This document shows, one piece after another, positions 50,710 to 60,982 of a stretch of 64,000 nucleotides of DNA (position 1 is its first letter; each line of letters begins with the position of its first letter). The position numbers and the translations under genes were made by a program. Source of the DNA: Nemertoderma westbladi (taxonomy: Eukaryota; Xenacoelomorpha; Nemertodermatida; Nemertodermatidae). A model generated the notes under the pieces. It made no database searches, was not told where the DNA came from, and was given only the letters and a program-made list of their open reading frames with translations. The stretch is taken from assembly GCA_032718475.1 (NCBI GenBank), contig JAUCBJ010006846.1:24329-88328 (forward strand), written 5' to 3'.

Positions 50710-51279
50710 ATCTTTCAGTTGCGAGAGTAAACCGCTTGTGGTCGCAACTCCTACAAGCGTCTTCGCAGTAGGTCGCCGGTGGTTGATTACCTTCCGCCGA
50801 CCTTGTCAGGATGTCTAGCCGTTGGTTGATTACCTTCCGCGCCTATCCATACAGCCCTGCTGCCAACTGTAGGGGTCCTTTTGTTACACCCTGAAACAAG
50901 TGTGCCTCCTGGGTTAGGTATCCAGTATAGACATAGCGGGGCGTGTATCATCTCTATTGCAGATGCGTATCAAGCCTTTGCTTATGGTGCCCTAGGCGCT
51001 ATAGCCCTCAATGACTTATTTAGTTGACGGGGTTAAAACCAACCCACTCTTGATTAACTAAATGATGACAATGAGTAGGCTACTGGCGCTTATCGGGCCT
51101 GCCCTACTGGGCTGACAGCTACAGGTAGTACCACATTACTGCCATAGTGGTAGCAGGATCTGGGGAAATTATCCTGTATAAAACTAGCAGTACTACTGTA
51201 CATACAGTACTGTAAGTAGTAGGAAGAAAGGGTCCCCCCGCCAAGTCCTCCCTATGCTTTTCTATGGGAGTTTGCTCGG

Positions 51280-51470
51280 TTTATTGTTAGGTTAGAAAAT
51301 CCCGTCTCTGTAACCTGCTCCTTTCCCTGATTTGGTAAAGTGACTGTTTATTGTTTTGGTTAGAAAATCCCGCCTCTGTAACCTGCTCCTTTCTCTAAAT
51401 TGGTAATGTTATCGTTTATTGTTTTGGTTAGAAAATCCCATCTCTGTAACCTGCTCCTTTATTGATCTAT
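51280..51470 (-). repeat. Three tandem copies (about 67 bp) of the dispersed repeat
   Basis: TTTATTGTT(TT/A)GGTTAGAAAATCCC followed by CTGTAACCTGCTCCTTT starts at 51280, 51347 and 51415. The reverse complement matches the copies at 12355, 52821 and 57257. Confidence 0.85.
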
Positions 51471-51633
51471 TGGACCTGGAGACCAAAATAGCACCAAAAA
51501 TGATGGTTGAAATACCAGAAAAAATTTTAAACGAGTTTATCGTGATCAGCGACCTCGAAAACCCTCATACAATGAAAATTGTAATTTTTGAACCAAGATC
51601 TAAAAAAATTTTTTTTATTTGTCTTAAAGGATA

Positions 51634-51850
51634 CTGGCCTTGAAGATGCGGATAATCTCGCGAAAGCCATGGGGGATAAGGAGTTGTGGTGGTACAACTT
51701 TGTTGATAAGCCGGCACAGCATTCTTTTAATGCGTGCTGCATTGGGCTTGCCAATTGTGGATTGCATGGTGGTGCCAAAACGTTTTTGTTATCCCAGCTC
51801 CTCAATGTGCGGCTTCAATGCAGCAGGCCGATTATAGATAGAAGGATAAG
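51634..51850 (+). other. Unrecognised coding-like patch
   Basis: A GC-richer island in AT-rich surroundings. On the plus strand it reads DTGLEDADNLAKAMGDKELW, then WYNFVDKPAQHSFNACCIGL, then ANCGLHGGAKTFLLSQ without a stop. I recognise no family. It could be an exon, a TE fragment or chance; no start codon context or clear splice sites support a gene. Confidence 0.25.
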
Positions 51851-51935
51851 GCTCTGCCTACATTATGGCTTGTTTTTTTTTTCGCAACATGGCCTCTTCC
51901 ATATATCGCTGGCTCATTCAGTTCCCAACAACTAA

Positions 51936-52739
51936 GCTAGGGTGTTAAATTAAAAATCAATAAAATAAAGTCATTACGAACGCTCTGCCTAATGAAATAA
52001 AGAAACTAGATAATCAACATTCTTTTAAATCAGCAGTTAAATCTCACCTCCGCGTGCAATGTAAAAATAGGTACACAATACAGTTTACTGTATAGGGTAA
52101 TTTCATTTTATAAAATTGTACTGTTAGTACACAGTTACATCTTCATCGTTGAGTCGGCGTACTGTATTGTCTCGCTCTCGGTACAGTTGGTAAAGGTTAG
52201 CGTAGTATACTTTAATTAGGTAATATTTTAGGATGGTATTAAAATAGGCACACAGTCAAACACACATACTGTACTTTTGGAAAACGGCCATAGTATGGAA
52301 AACGGCCATTGTATAATATCTATATTATTATATGTGGCTCGCAGTTCTGACATTTCTGACCCCACATAGACATAGCGCATCTTATAACCATCGCCTTCGC
52401 CTTACGCATGAAGTACCGCCCGTGTGGGTGGTTGGGTGGTGACAGTTCGAAATCGAACTAATCGATTCCCCAGTTGAATATCGACCTCCCCTTCGTTCAC
52501 TAGCACTCTGGGTTCGACCAGGGAACCTGCTGTCGGAAAACCTGTTGAGGAATTGGATGGACCCCAGAAGAGTGTCATAGAACAAAGACAAAACAAAACG
52601 TTAGCGCATTACTCATCTCTACTGTACAGTAAATCAAGGCAATCCAAAGCTATAAAGGCGCCTTTATTAGAGTTCGTGGTCCCTTCTTACTATACATTAT
52701 ACAGTACTAACTTCCACCTCCTGATATTGTACATAAATA
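51936..52739. other. Non-coding stretch, no gene seen
   Basis: Mostly AT-rich with a GC-richer patch at 52385-52560. Repeated GGAAAACGGCCAT(A/T)GTAT occurs near 52278 and 52298. Nothing else recognisable. Confidence 0.45.
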
Positions 52740-52945
52740 GGGGTGTAAACGCTACGCCGACAAACGACAACCAACACCGACAACCATTATTAAAGCTAAT
52801 TAATGTTAATTATCAATTAAGGGAAAGGAACAGGTTACAGTGGAAGATTATTCTAACCAAAACAATCAACGAGAGTTACAAACGCAGGCTACATTTTCAT
52901 ATTTGCTGTTGTCGGCAGTGGTTGTCGGCGTAGCGTTTACACCCC
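52740..52945. mobile_element. MITE-like element with terminal inverted repeats (206 bp)
   Basis: The left end GGGGTGTAAACGCTACGCC GAC (52740-52761) is the exact reverse complement of the right end (52924-52945). The inverted similarity continues inward through GACAACC-type motifs. Flanking ATAAAT on both sides (52733-52738 and 52946-52951) may be a target-site duplication, with one extra A on the left. The interior contains a copy of the dispersed GGGAAAGGAACAGGTTACAG repeat. It has no coding capacity, so it would need a transposase in trans. Confidence 0.75.
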
Positions 52946-55013
52946 ATAAATGGGCCTTTAGGAAATATCAATACGCAGAATCTAGTCAACCTCAACACAC
53001 TACAGTATATTGTTTGCTCAGTCTCTGTCAATGTATCCAAATGGATACACCTTCCTATACTCATCAGTCATCACATCACATCACACCATCTCTTACTACT
53101 GTACAGTATATGGCCAATATTACTCATCTAATATCATTTATAATTTATTATTGGTGTTATGGGTGAATGTGTGGTTTCATATTATTGACTTCATTGCTGA
53201 CTTTACAAATATCTTTGTTATTAATATCATCGTGTATTCGTTTAATTATCACTCACAAGATATATATGGAGTGAAAATCCCAAATGCACAGCCATGGCGA
53301 ATCTTTTACCCTATTTAACATTACGAACTTACTAAATTCGCATGCATTTGAACTAAATTTGTTTTGATATTCTGAGATTGGAACTAAGTTTGCATCGATT
53401 GGAGCTAAGTTCGCTTTATAATAACTATTTAAGTGTTTAAAAAAAATAGACTTTTTTTATATTTTTTTGCTTCTTCCATAGTGAAATACGGGCATTACTA
53501 CACCTTGGTTACCCATAGTTTGACCAATTTTTTTCATATAAAAAAGGCTTTTATCATCAGGTTTTTTTTCCTAGAACAAATACAGTATTTGACCTTTCTG
53601 AAGGTAGGGTGGTATTTTTTTCCAAAAACAAATTCCATAAAAAAAATATGGTCTAGAAAATGGAATAAATAAGTAAACAAAACATCTAAAAAAATCAAAA
53701 TTGCAAACTAACACGTGTTCTATAAAATAATTATACAAAAAGTATTAAAAACTAGCTAGTGTAAAATATAAAAAATGTGTTCTAGAGCAACAAAATGTAT
53801 TCTAGAACATAAATATTTATCCAAATAGATAGCTACAGCATCATTAAAAAAAACTAGCTAGTATAAAAAATCAATGTCATGGAAATTTTTGGAACTTTTT
53901 TGGAAATAAATGGAAATTTTTTTGTTGACAAAAAAGTGTCCTTTTTTAGTCAAACTTGTTAACTTAAAGGGACTTACAACAAATAAAATTTATTTTGGAA
54001 ATAAATTCGTTCCAATAGGATATAAGAAAATGTGCCATTGTAAATAAGTTCGTGGTAGGTAACATTACATACCCTTTGCCTTTGGGGCATGACAATACTG
54101 TACTGTATGACATGCTCACTGGTCTGTGATATTTCTTTCGTCTCATCCATCCCATTAGTGTAGGCCTATACGTTTCATTTTACACATTTATTTACTCTGT
54201 GTTAATCATTAATGTATTTATTAATCAATCAACCTAATAATTTAAGAAGGGCATATTTATCAGAATTCTGTGTGTACTTTGTGCTCAAGGAGTGTGCCTA
54301 ACTGTCCTACACGCCTTCCACTATCTTCTGTTTACTGGTAGAGACGATACGAAGACGTTTACCGCCTGTGTAAATATTAAAATTATGCGTAAATCAAATG
54401 CGCAAACACAGTAATTTGATATGGACTTATGTATTATGCGCAAAATTGATTAGTTTATTAATAACATGTGAAACTATATTTAATATAGTTAATAACCTAT
54501 GAAATAAAGTTGTGTTTTTTTAAGTTATTTAATTAGACACGTATTGTAAAAAAAACTATTATACTTTCTTTCACTAGGATCACTGTATAACTCTGGTGTA
54601 TTGGATTGTATATTATTATTATTATATTATTATCAACACTCAGACCATGGTAAAATAAACATTCATGCGATAAACATAATAAATTATGCATGCACTAAAT
54701 TATAAGTAATTATAAAAGGGGAGAAGACCGCCCAGGCTTTAACTGCACTTATGGGGTCCATACACTAAAAATCCAGAATGATGAAACTTATTAATATAAA
54801 ATAAGGTATGAACAATAATTAAAGAAAGCAAATACACTATAAATAAGCAAGGAACATTGATTATATCTATTAACTAAATATTAAAGCGAATAAAAACTAA
54901 TGAAACAGTAGTGAAGCAGAAACCGTACCGGTACTAAAAACCAATTAATTACAATGACGAATTTGAATTAAAAATAAGTAAAAAATAATTAATTAAAAAA
55001 TAGTTAAAAAGGA
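52946..55013. other. AT-rich non-coding stretch, no gene seen
   Basis: About 2 kb of AT-rich DNA. Visible structure is limited to imperfect repeats of GGAACTAAGTTTGC near 53350-53415 and a duplicated AAACTAGCTAGT at about 53748 and 53853. No coding signal. Confidence 0.5.
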
Positions 55014-55765
55014 TCACGCCAAGTTTCTATCAAATTTGCAAAAATGCAGCAAATCAACATCGAGTAATTTACGTGAAAAAGAGAGTAAGCTCTCTGAATC
55101 TACTACTGTTGCGTCTAATGAATTCCATATTGGAATCGCGCGATTGGCAAACGAAAATTTCGAAATTTGCAGTCTACTGTAGTTAACCAATAGCTTGTGG
55201 TTGTGTCCTCTCAATCCACTACGCACTGGATAAGAGAAAAAATCATCAAAGGCTAAATCTATCAGACCGTGTAAAATAGAAAAAACCATTTTTTGATCAT
55301 AAATAATACGGCGAATTTCTAATGGTTGTAGCTTAAAATGCTTCAATCGTTCGAAATAACTAGTCCTACCTAGATTGCACCGAAGATAAAGACGTCTCGT
55401 ATAATAACGTTGCACACCTTCAATGAGATCGATACTACCCATCGTGAACGGCGACCATACTTGAGTACAATACTCTAGTAAAGGCCTAACATATGCCTTG
55501 TAGGCTAAAAGCAATGCCTTTTCGTTGTTCGTATAGAAACAACGAAAAATCATGTTAGAGATTTTATAAGCCTTAGCTACTTGTTCACGACAATATTTAT
55601 CGAACTTAAGGTTGTCGCACACAGTAATACCTAAATCTTTACAATGAGAAACTGATTTAATCGGCTTGTCATTGAGTGAATAAGTTAACAAAGGATTTGT
55701 AAGATATTGTAACTTGTTTCAAATGCATATCTCTTTTACTCGGGGATAGTGATTATTTTGTCCTT
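55014..55765 (-). pseudogene. CR1/jockey-type LINE fragment: RT C-terminal region
   Basis: The minus frame from about 55691 to 55014 reads KDLGITVCDNLKFDKYC, AYKISNMIFRCF, AYVRPLLEYCTQVWSPF and IEGVQRYYTRRL. This is the conserved region downstream of the RT catalytic core in CR1/jockey-superfamily LINEs. Just upstream a different frame gives SLSPSKRDMHLK, so there is one frameshift near 55715. Everything 5' of about 55765 is missing, the usual outcome of incomplete reverse transcription. It is a different clade from the RTE-like element at 47.7-51.2 kb. Confidence 0.75.
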
Positions 55766-56321
55766 ACAGTACTAGCAAGTTTCTCCAATTAGACGAATTA
55801 TATCAATGTACTGTATTTCGGTAATTTTGGAAAAGCCATAATCTAAGCTCCCCTCCACCCTCTGCGATCGGCCCGTGTATGGTGTATGATTTCCGGTCCT
55901 ACTCATCACAACATCCAACATCACAGCATCAGACACCACCAGACTGCCAGACACATAGCAGCATAGAGTACATTCAGATATTGCAGCACAGCATTAGGCT
56001 TATAACTGTTTAACTACAGTTTGTTGTACAGAACTATAACAATGCCTGAATACTGGAATAGAATAGTGAATAGGGTACATGAATACTGCTGTACTGCAGT
56101 ACTGTATACCCTACTATCAGACTATAGACTGCAAATTGCAATAAAAGAGTACAGGACAGCAGGCAGGCAGGAGTAGCACCGTACCGTCCGCACTGTACAC
56201 CGCACCGGTAGGCGTAGGGCCTAGCTACTACTGTACTAGCTGGAGCTGCTAGCTGACTAGGGTAGACTAATTATTTTCGACAATATCTCAGTATTATATC
56301 TAATAACAATAAATTCATAAC
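55766..56321. other. 5' flank of the SOAT gene
   Basis: Non-coding, with several TACTGTA/TACAGTA words (for example GTACTGCAGTACTGTATACC near 56092) and ACCGGTA at 56203. A TAA at 56310, in frame with the SOAT ATG, shows that the coding region does not extend further upstream in this exon. No core promoter element is certain. Confidence 0.4.
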
Positions 56322-57068
56322 ATGCCCGTTCGGAAGCGAAACACCAACTCGCACAAACCAACTGCACCCAAGAGTTCCGACACAGACGGGTACAACTCAT
56401 CGTGTCAAAACCCAAAATGTCGGGACGACAACGATCTAAAGTTCGCCCTGCTAAAGGCTCGCATCCTCTCGGCCCAACACCAGTGCAACGAGCGAGTGGA
56501 ATCAAACTTCTCGGAGCTCGTCGACAAGGTTATCTCCGATCTCGACGAGTTCTCCAGCCGTGGCAACGGAGTGGAGACAACCGAAGGGATTGCCGCCAAA
56601 CTGAACGGTAGACAAAGCAACGGGAAGCGTCTCCCATCTCCAAAAGTCTTTATAAGTCGACCTTCTTTACTAACCGAACTCTTGGAAACAAAAAACATTC
56701 GCGCGATCCATAACTTCTTTATTTCCGTCGCCATCCTCTTTCTCGTTCAGTCCGTTTCTCTCGACGTCTTCGAGCACGGCGACCCATTCGCAAACCTCGG
56801 GATAGTTCTCAAACACTTTGGGAACTTCAACATGGTTCTGCAACTCTGGTTTCCCATGTTTTTTTTCTCTTTGGTTGGGGTTTACTGTCTCTTCTACTCC
56901 TGGGCCTACATCCGGGAATCTTCCGACGGTTTCTACCGAAATCTCCTGGATATATTCTTCCTCTTTGTCTATATCTCTTGTCAGCTCGTCCTTCTTGTGG
57001 TTCCCGCTTACATGCTCTACACGAACCACATGCCCTACGGATCGGCAGCCCTCGTTATCTGCGAACAG
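56322..57068 (+). CDS. SOAT: Sterol O-acyltransferase (ACAT/SOAT), exon 1 of 2
   Basis: This exon encodes residues 1-249 from the ATG at 56322; an in-frame TAA lies 12 bases upstream. SOAT is a multispanning ER enzyme of the MBOAT family that esterifies cholesterol with fatty acyl-CoA for storage in lipid droplets. The first 120 or so residues are hydrophilic and cytosolic. Then RPSLLTELLETKNIRAIHNF leads into membrane helices (IHNFFISVAILFLVQSVSL, LWFPMFFFSLVGVYCLFY, LLDIFFLFVYISCQLVLLVV). The exon ends after ICEQ at 57068 with GT following. The phase-0 junction to exon 2 recreates ICEQ-VRYFMKMHAFVREN, which matches the conserved EQ(I/V)R..MK.H(S/A)FVREN segment of SOAT. An unspliced reading would stop two codons later. 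Confidence 0.92.
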
Positions 57069-57256
57069 GTTCGTTAGAAACTTATACAAATTTAAACTTA
57101 AGGCAGCACACCACCTCATAATACTGTAATAAATAATAATACCGGTAATTCAATTCTAATAAAAAAGCTGTACGGTAATCACTAAAATATTGAGTTACCG
57201 CACCGGTACCACTAAAATATCGTAAAAATCTATTTCAATGTTAATTATCAAAATAT

Positions 57257-57331
57257 GGGAAACGAACAGGTTACAGGCAGTAGTACAGTCTGACAGTGTC
57301 ACATTATTCTAACCAACACAATAAACGAAAT
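57257..57331 (+). repeat. Dispersed repeat copy in the SOAT intron
   Basis: GGGAAACGAACAGGTTACAG, then ATTATTCTAACCAACACAAT AAACG. The preceding AATGTTAATTATCAA is also shared with the copy at 52821, so the homology is longer than the core. Confidence 0.75.
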
Positions 57332-57534
57332 TCAATAGAATAGGTTACAGTCAGACAGTTTTATTTTTGGTGATGAAAGTTATAAATTTTAGTGGTACAG
57401 TCGGTGATATAGGGCCTAGGCGATTTTGGACTTGATCCAATTTTGGAACTTGCTAAGACAAAATTGGACTTCCAATCCAATATTGGAATTAATTTTGATA
57501 TGAATTACAGTGAATTTTCCACGGCCTACAATTT

Positions 57535-58085
57535 TTTCAGACGGTTGCAACGTTAAGAGACCTTTGTGCAGCACATGCGATACTGTAACATTGTGTAACA
57601 AACTGTTGAAACGTTTAAGAGACCTTCATGCAGAACGTTTGATACTGAAACAATCTGTTGAAACGTTAAGAGGCCTTTGTGCAGCACGTGGCGTACTGTA
57701 ACATTGTGTAACAAACTGTTGAAACGTTTAAGAGACCTTCGCGCAGCACGTGGCGTACTCCAACATTGTGTAACAAAATGTTGAAACGTTTAAGAGACCT
57801 TCACGCAGCACGTGGCATACTGTAGCATTGCGTAACAAGCGGTTGAATTGAAACGTTTAAGATACCTTCGCGCAGCAATTGGCGTACCGGTACTGTAACA
57901 TTGTGTAAAAAACTGTTGACACGTTTAAGAGACCTTCGCGCAGTACGTGAGATACTGAAACAATCCTTTGAAATGTTTAAGAGACCTTCGTGCATCACGT
58001 GGGGTATTGTAACAATCTGTTGAAACGTTTAAGATACCTTCGCGCAGTATGTGAGATACTGAAACAATATATTGAAACGATTAAG
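57535..58085. repeat. Minisatellite of 52-62 bp units, about 10 copies
   Basis: The core is GTTGAAACGTTTAAGAGACC followed by TTCGCGCAGCACGTGG and (C/T)GTACTGTAACATTGTGTAAC. Copies start near 57541, 57604, 57657, 57718, 57780, 57842, 57914, 57966, 58018 and 58070. Units with and without the last 10 bases alternate irregularly. Divergence is higher than in the adjoining 21-bp array. Confidence 0.85.
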
Positions 58086-58096
58086 AGGTCGATTAA

Positions 58097-59976
58097 GAGA
58101 ACCAGTAGAAGTACCGGTAGAGCCAGTATAAGTACCGACAGAACCAGTAGAAGTACCGGAAGAACCAGTAGAAATACTGGTAGAACCAGTAGAAGTACCG
58201 GTAGAACCAGTAGAAGTACCGATAGAACCAGTAGAAGTACCGGCAGAACCTGTAGAAGTACCGGCAGAACCTGTAGAAGTACTGGTAGAACCAGTAGAAG
58301 TACTGGTAGAACCCGTAGAAGTACTGGTAGAACCAGTAGAAGTACTGGTAGAACCAGTAGAAGTACTGGTAGAACCAGTAGAAGTGCTGGTAGAACCAGT
58401 ATAAGTACCGGTAGAGCCAGTATAAGTACCGGCAGAACCAGTCGAAGTACCGACAGAACCATTTGAAGTACCGGTAGAACCAGTAGAAGTACTGGTAGAA
58501 CCAGTAGAAGTGCTGGTAGAACCAGTAGAAGTACCGGTAGAGCCAGTATAAGTACCGGCAGAACCAGTCGAAGTACCGACAGAACCATTTGAAGTACCGG
58601 TATAACCAGTAGAAGTACTGGTAGAACCAGTAGAAGTACTGGTAGAACCAGTAGAAGTACTGGTAGAACCAGTAGAAGTGCTGGTAGAACCAGTAGAAGT
58701 ACCGGTAGAGCCAGTATAAGTACCGGCAGAACAGGTCGAAGTACTGACAGAACCAGTAGAAGTACCGGTATAACCAGTAGAAGTACCGGAAGAACCAGTA
58801 TAAATACTGGTAGAACCAGTAAAAGGACTGGTAGAACCAGTAGAAGTACTGGTAGAACCAGTAGAAGGACTGGTAGAACCAGTATAAGTACCGGAAGAAC
58901 CAGTAGAAATACTGGTAGAACCAGTAGAAGTACTGGTAGAACCCGTAGAAGTACTGGTAGAACCAGTAGAAGTACCGGTAGAACCAGTAGAAGTACCGGC
59001 AGAACCTGTAGAATTACCGGCAGAACCTGTAGAAGTACTGGTAGAACCAGTAGAAGTACTGGTAGAACCCGTAGAAGTACTGGTAGAACCAGTAGAAGTA
59101 CTGGTAGAACCAGTAGAAGTACTGGTAGAACCAGTAGAAGTGCTGGTAGAACCAGTAGAAGTACCGGTAGAGCCAGTATAAGTACCGGCAGAACCAGTAG
59201 AAGTACTGGTAGAACCCGTAGAAGTACTGGTAGAACCCGTAGAAGTACTGGTAGAACCAGTAGAAGTACTGGTAGAACCAGTAGAAGTACTGGTAGAACC
59301 AGTAGAAGTACTGGTAGAACCAGTAGAAGTGCTGGTAGAACCAGTAGAAGTACCGGTAGAGCCAGTATAAGTACCGGCAGAACCAGTCGAAGTACCGACA
59401 GAACCAGTAGAAGTACCTTTATAACCAGTAGAAGTACCGGAAGAACCAGTATAAATACTGGTAGAACCAGTAAAAGGACTGGTAGAACCAGTAGAAGTAC
59501 TGGTAGAACCAGTAGAAGGACTGGTAGAACCAGTAGAAGGACTGGTAGAACCAGTAGAAGTACCGGAAGAACCAGTAGAAATACTGGTAGAACCAGTAGA
59601 AGTACTGGTAGAACCAGTAGAAGTACCGGCAGAACCTGTATAAGTACCGGCAGAACCAGTAGAAGTACCGACATAACCAGAGAAGTACCAGTATAACCAG
59701 TAAAAGTACCGGTAGAACCAGTAGAAGTACCGGCAGAGCCAGTAGAAGTAGCGGTAGAACCAGTAGAAGTACCGGTAGAACCATTAGAAGTACCAGTAGA
59801 AACTGTAGAAGTACCAGTAGAACCTGTAGAAGTACCAGTAGAACCAGTAAAAGTACCGGTATAACCAGTATAAATACTGGTGGAATCAGTAGAAGTATTG
59901 GTAGAACCGATAGAAGTACCGGTAGAGCCAGTAGAAGTACCGGTAGAACGAATAGAAGTACCGGTAGAGCCAGTAG
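58097..59976. repeat. 21-bp minisatellite, about 89 copies
   Basis: The unit is AGTAGAAGTACCGGTAGAACC, with TACTGG in place of TACCGG in about half the copies and AGTATAAGTACC and GGACTGG variants. Longer stretches repeat, for example the series ending GAAATACTGG near 58155, 58905 and 59575. Because 21 is divisible by three, both strands show long spurious frames. Confidence 0.95.
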
Positions 59977-60103
59977 AAAAGTTTATAAAAATTCTGATTG
60001 CTGAGAGTTTGATTCTCCCCTAGACTCAATGTTATTACAGGTACATACCGCTACCGTAGCGTCGATTTAATTCGCACTGAACTATTCCATCTCTTCCCTT
60101 CAG

Positions 60104-60982
60104 GTTCGGTACTTTATGAAAATGCACGCGTTCGTCCGAGAGAACGCGGCCCGCACCCTGGGATTACCCTGCCCCTTAAACACCCAACACCCCGCGAACA
60201 CTCACATTAGGTGCCCTGACTTCACCAAGTATCTCTACTTCCACTTTCTCCCTACCCTCGTCTACCGGGACGTCTACCCTCGCACCAACCGCATCCACTG
60301 GCGTTTCGTACTCTCCAACCTCCTCCAGTTCTGCCTCATCCTCCTCTACAACAACTACATCTTCTCCCGCCTTCTCTACCCCCACTTCCAACACTTCGGC
60401 ACCGACAAACTCACCATTCCATTCATCGTGAAGACCCTAACCTCCTGCATCCTCCCCTCGACTTTCATGTTCTTCCTCGTCTTCTTCGCGTTCCTCCACT
60501 CGTGGATGAACGCGTTCGCGGAGATGCTCCGGTTCGCGGACCGCCGGTTCTACTCCGACTGGTGGAACGCCTACAGTTACCTCTCGTTCTACCGCACGTG
60601 GAACATCGTCGTCTACGACTGGCTCTACAACTACATCTACATGGATTGTCTCCGGGCTACCGGTAGCCGAATCCTCGCTTACATGTCGGTATTCTTCCTC
60701 TCCGCGCTCTTCCACGAGTATATAATCATCGCGGTTATCCGGGTTCTCTACCCGGTCATGCTGATTCTGTTCGGGGGCTGCGGTCTCGTAATGACCGGGT
60801 TCAACCCCCGGGGCCGGGCCGCCAATATCTTTTTGTTCCTGGGCACCTTCACCGGGTTGGGGATAATGTCCACGTTCTACGGGCAGGAGATGTTCGCGAC
60901 CGACTGTCCCGGGTGGGGCGACTACTGGAGGGACCTCCTGCTGCCTCGCAGTTGGACCTGCGCTGTGGGGTCCGCCTCGTAA
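60104..60982 (+). CDS. SOAT: Sterol O-acyltransferase (ACAT/SOAT), exon 2 of 2
   Basis: The acceptor CTCTTCCCTTCAG ends at 60103 and the exon starts VRYFMKMHAFVREN, completing a protein of about 541 residues (vertebrate SOAT is about 550). It carries the family signatures: FPTL/YRDVYPRTN-type LVYRDVYPRT near 302, FYSDWWN at 398-404 and the catalytic His of SALFHEY at 453. The spacing between these is about 50 residues, as in the family. The C-terminus ends PRSWTC plus a few residues before TAA at 60980. At least five hydrophobic helices are visible. The exon is GC-rich with C-ending codons, unlike the AT-rich surroundings. No disabling change is seen, so the gene is probably functional. DGAT1, the other close MBOAT, is less likely because of FYSDWWN plus the HAFVREN block. 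Confidence 0.93.
   Translation, partial: VRYFMKMHAFVRENAARTLGLPCPLNTQHPANTHIRCPDFTKYLYFHFLPTLVYRDVYPRTNRIHWRFVLSNLLQFCLILLYNNYIFSRLLYPHFQHFGTDKLTIPFIVKTLTSCILPSTFMFFLVFFAFLHSWMNAFAEMLRFADRRFYSDWWNAYSYLSFYRTWNIVVYDWLYNYIYMDCLRATGSRILAYMSVFFLSALFHEYIIIAVIRVLYPVMLILFGGCGLVMTGFNPRGRAANIFLFLGTFTGLGIMSTFYGQEMFATDCPGWGDYWRDLLLPRSWTCAVGSAS

Larger units (their letters stand above)
47706..51180 (-). mobile_element. RTE-like LINE, near full length, inactive
   Basis: On the minus strand the order is a GC-richer 5' leader (about 51180-50720), an APE-type endonuclease (50709 to about 49800), a linker, a reverse transcriptase (to about 48640), a C-terminal region (to 47729), then a short (TAG)n tail at 47731-47706. 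Short microsatellite tails instead of poly(A) are typical of the RTE clade. The single coding region is cut into at least five frames by shifts and by a nonsense codon near 47888, so the copy is dead. The leader contains a two-copy motif (GGTTGATTACCTTCCGC on the plus strand near 50781 and 50825). Confidence 0.8.
57069..60103 (+). other. SOAT: Single intron of the SOAT gene
   Basis: Starts GTTCGTTAG and ends TTCCCTTCAG, phase 0. The donor GTTCGT is a weak match to GTAAGT, but the restored protein across the junction is convincing. About 2.4 of its 3.0 kb are two minisatellites. It also contains a dispersed repeat copy at 57257-57331. Confidence 0.85.

Noticed and set aside
52385-52560. tRNA-derived SINE (GTTCGAAATC and GGTTCGACC resemble a B box)
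   Set aside because: No convincing A box at the right distance, no tail and no second copy in the window.
56322-57077. Free-standing 251-residue membrane protein
   Set aside because: The last two codons are the start of an intron; joining to 60104 restores a conserved SOAT segment in phase.
57990-58466. Plus frame with STGRTSR repeats as an RS-domain protein
   Set aside because: Same 21-bp minisatellite; intronic, with no start context.
57995-59674. 559-codon minus frame of LPVLLLV repeats as a membrane protein
   Set aside because: It is the reverse reading of the 21-bp minisatellite inside the SOAT intron; the length is divisible by three, so the frame stays open by default.
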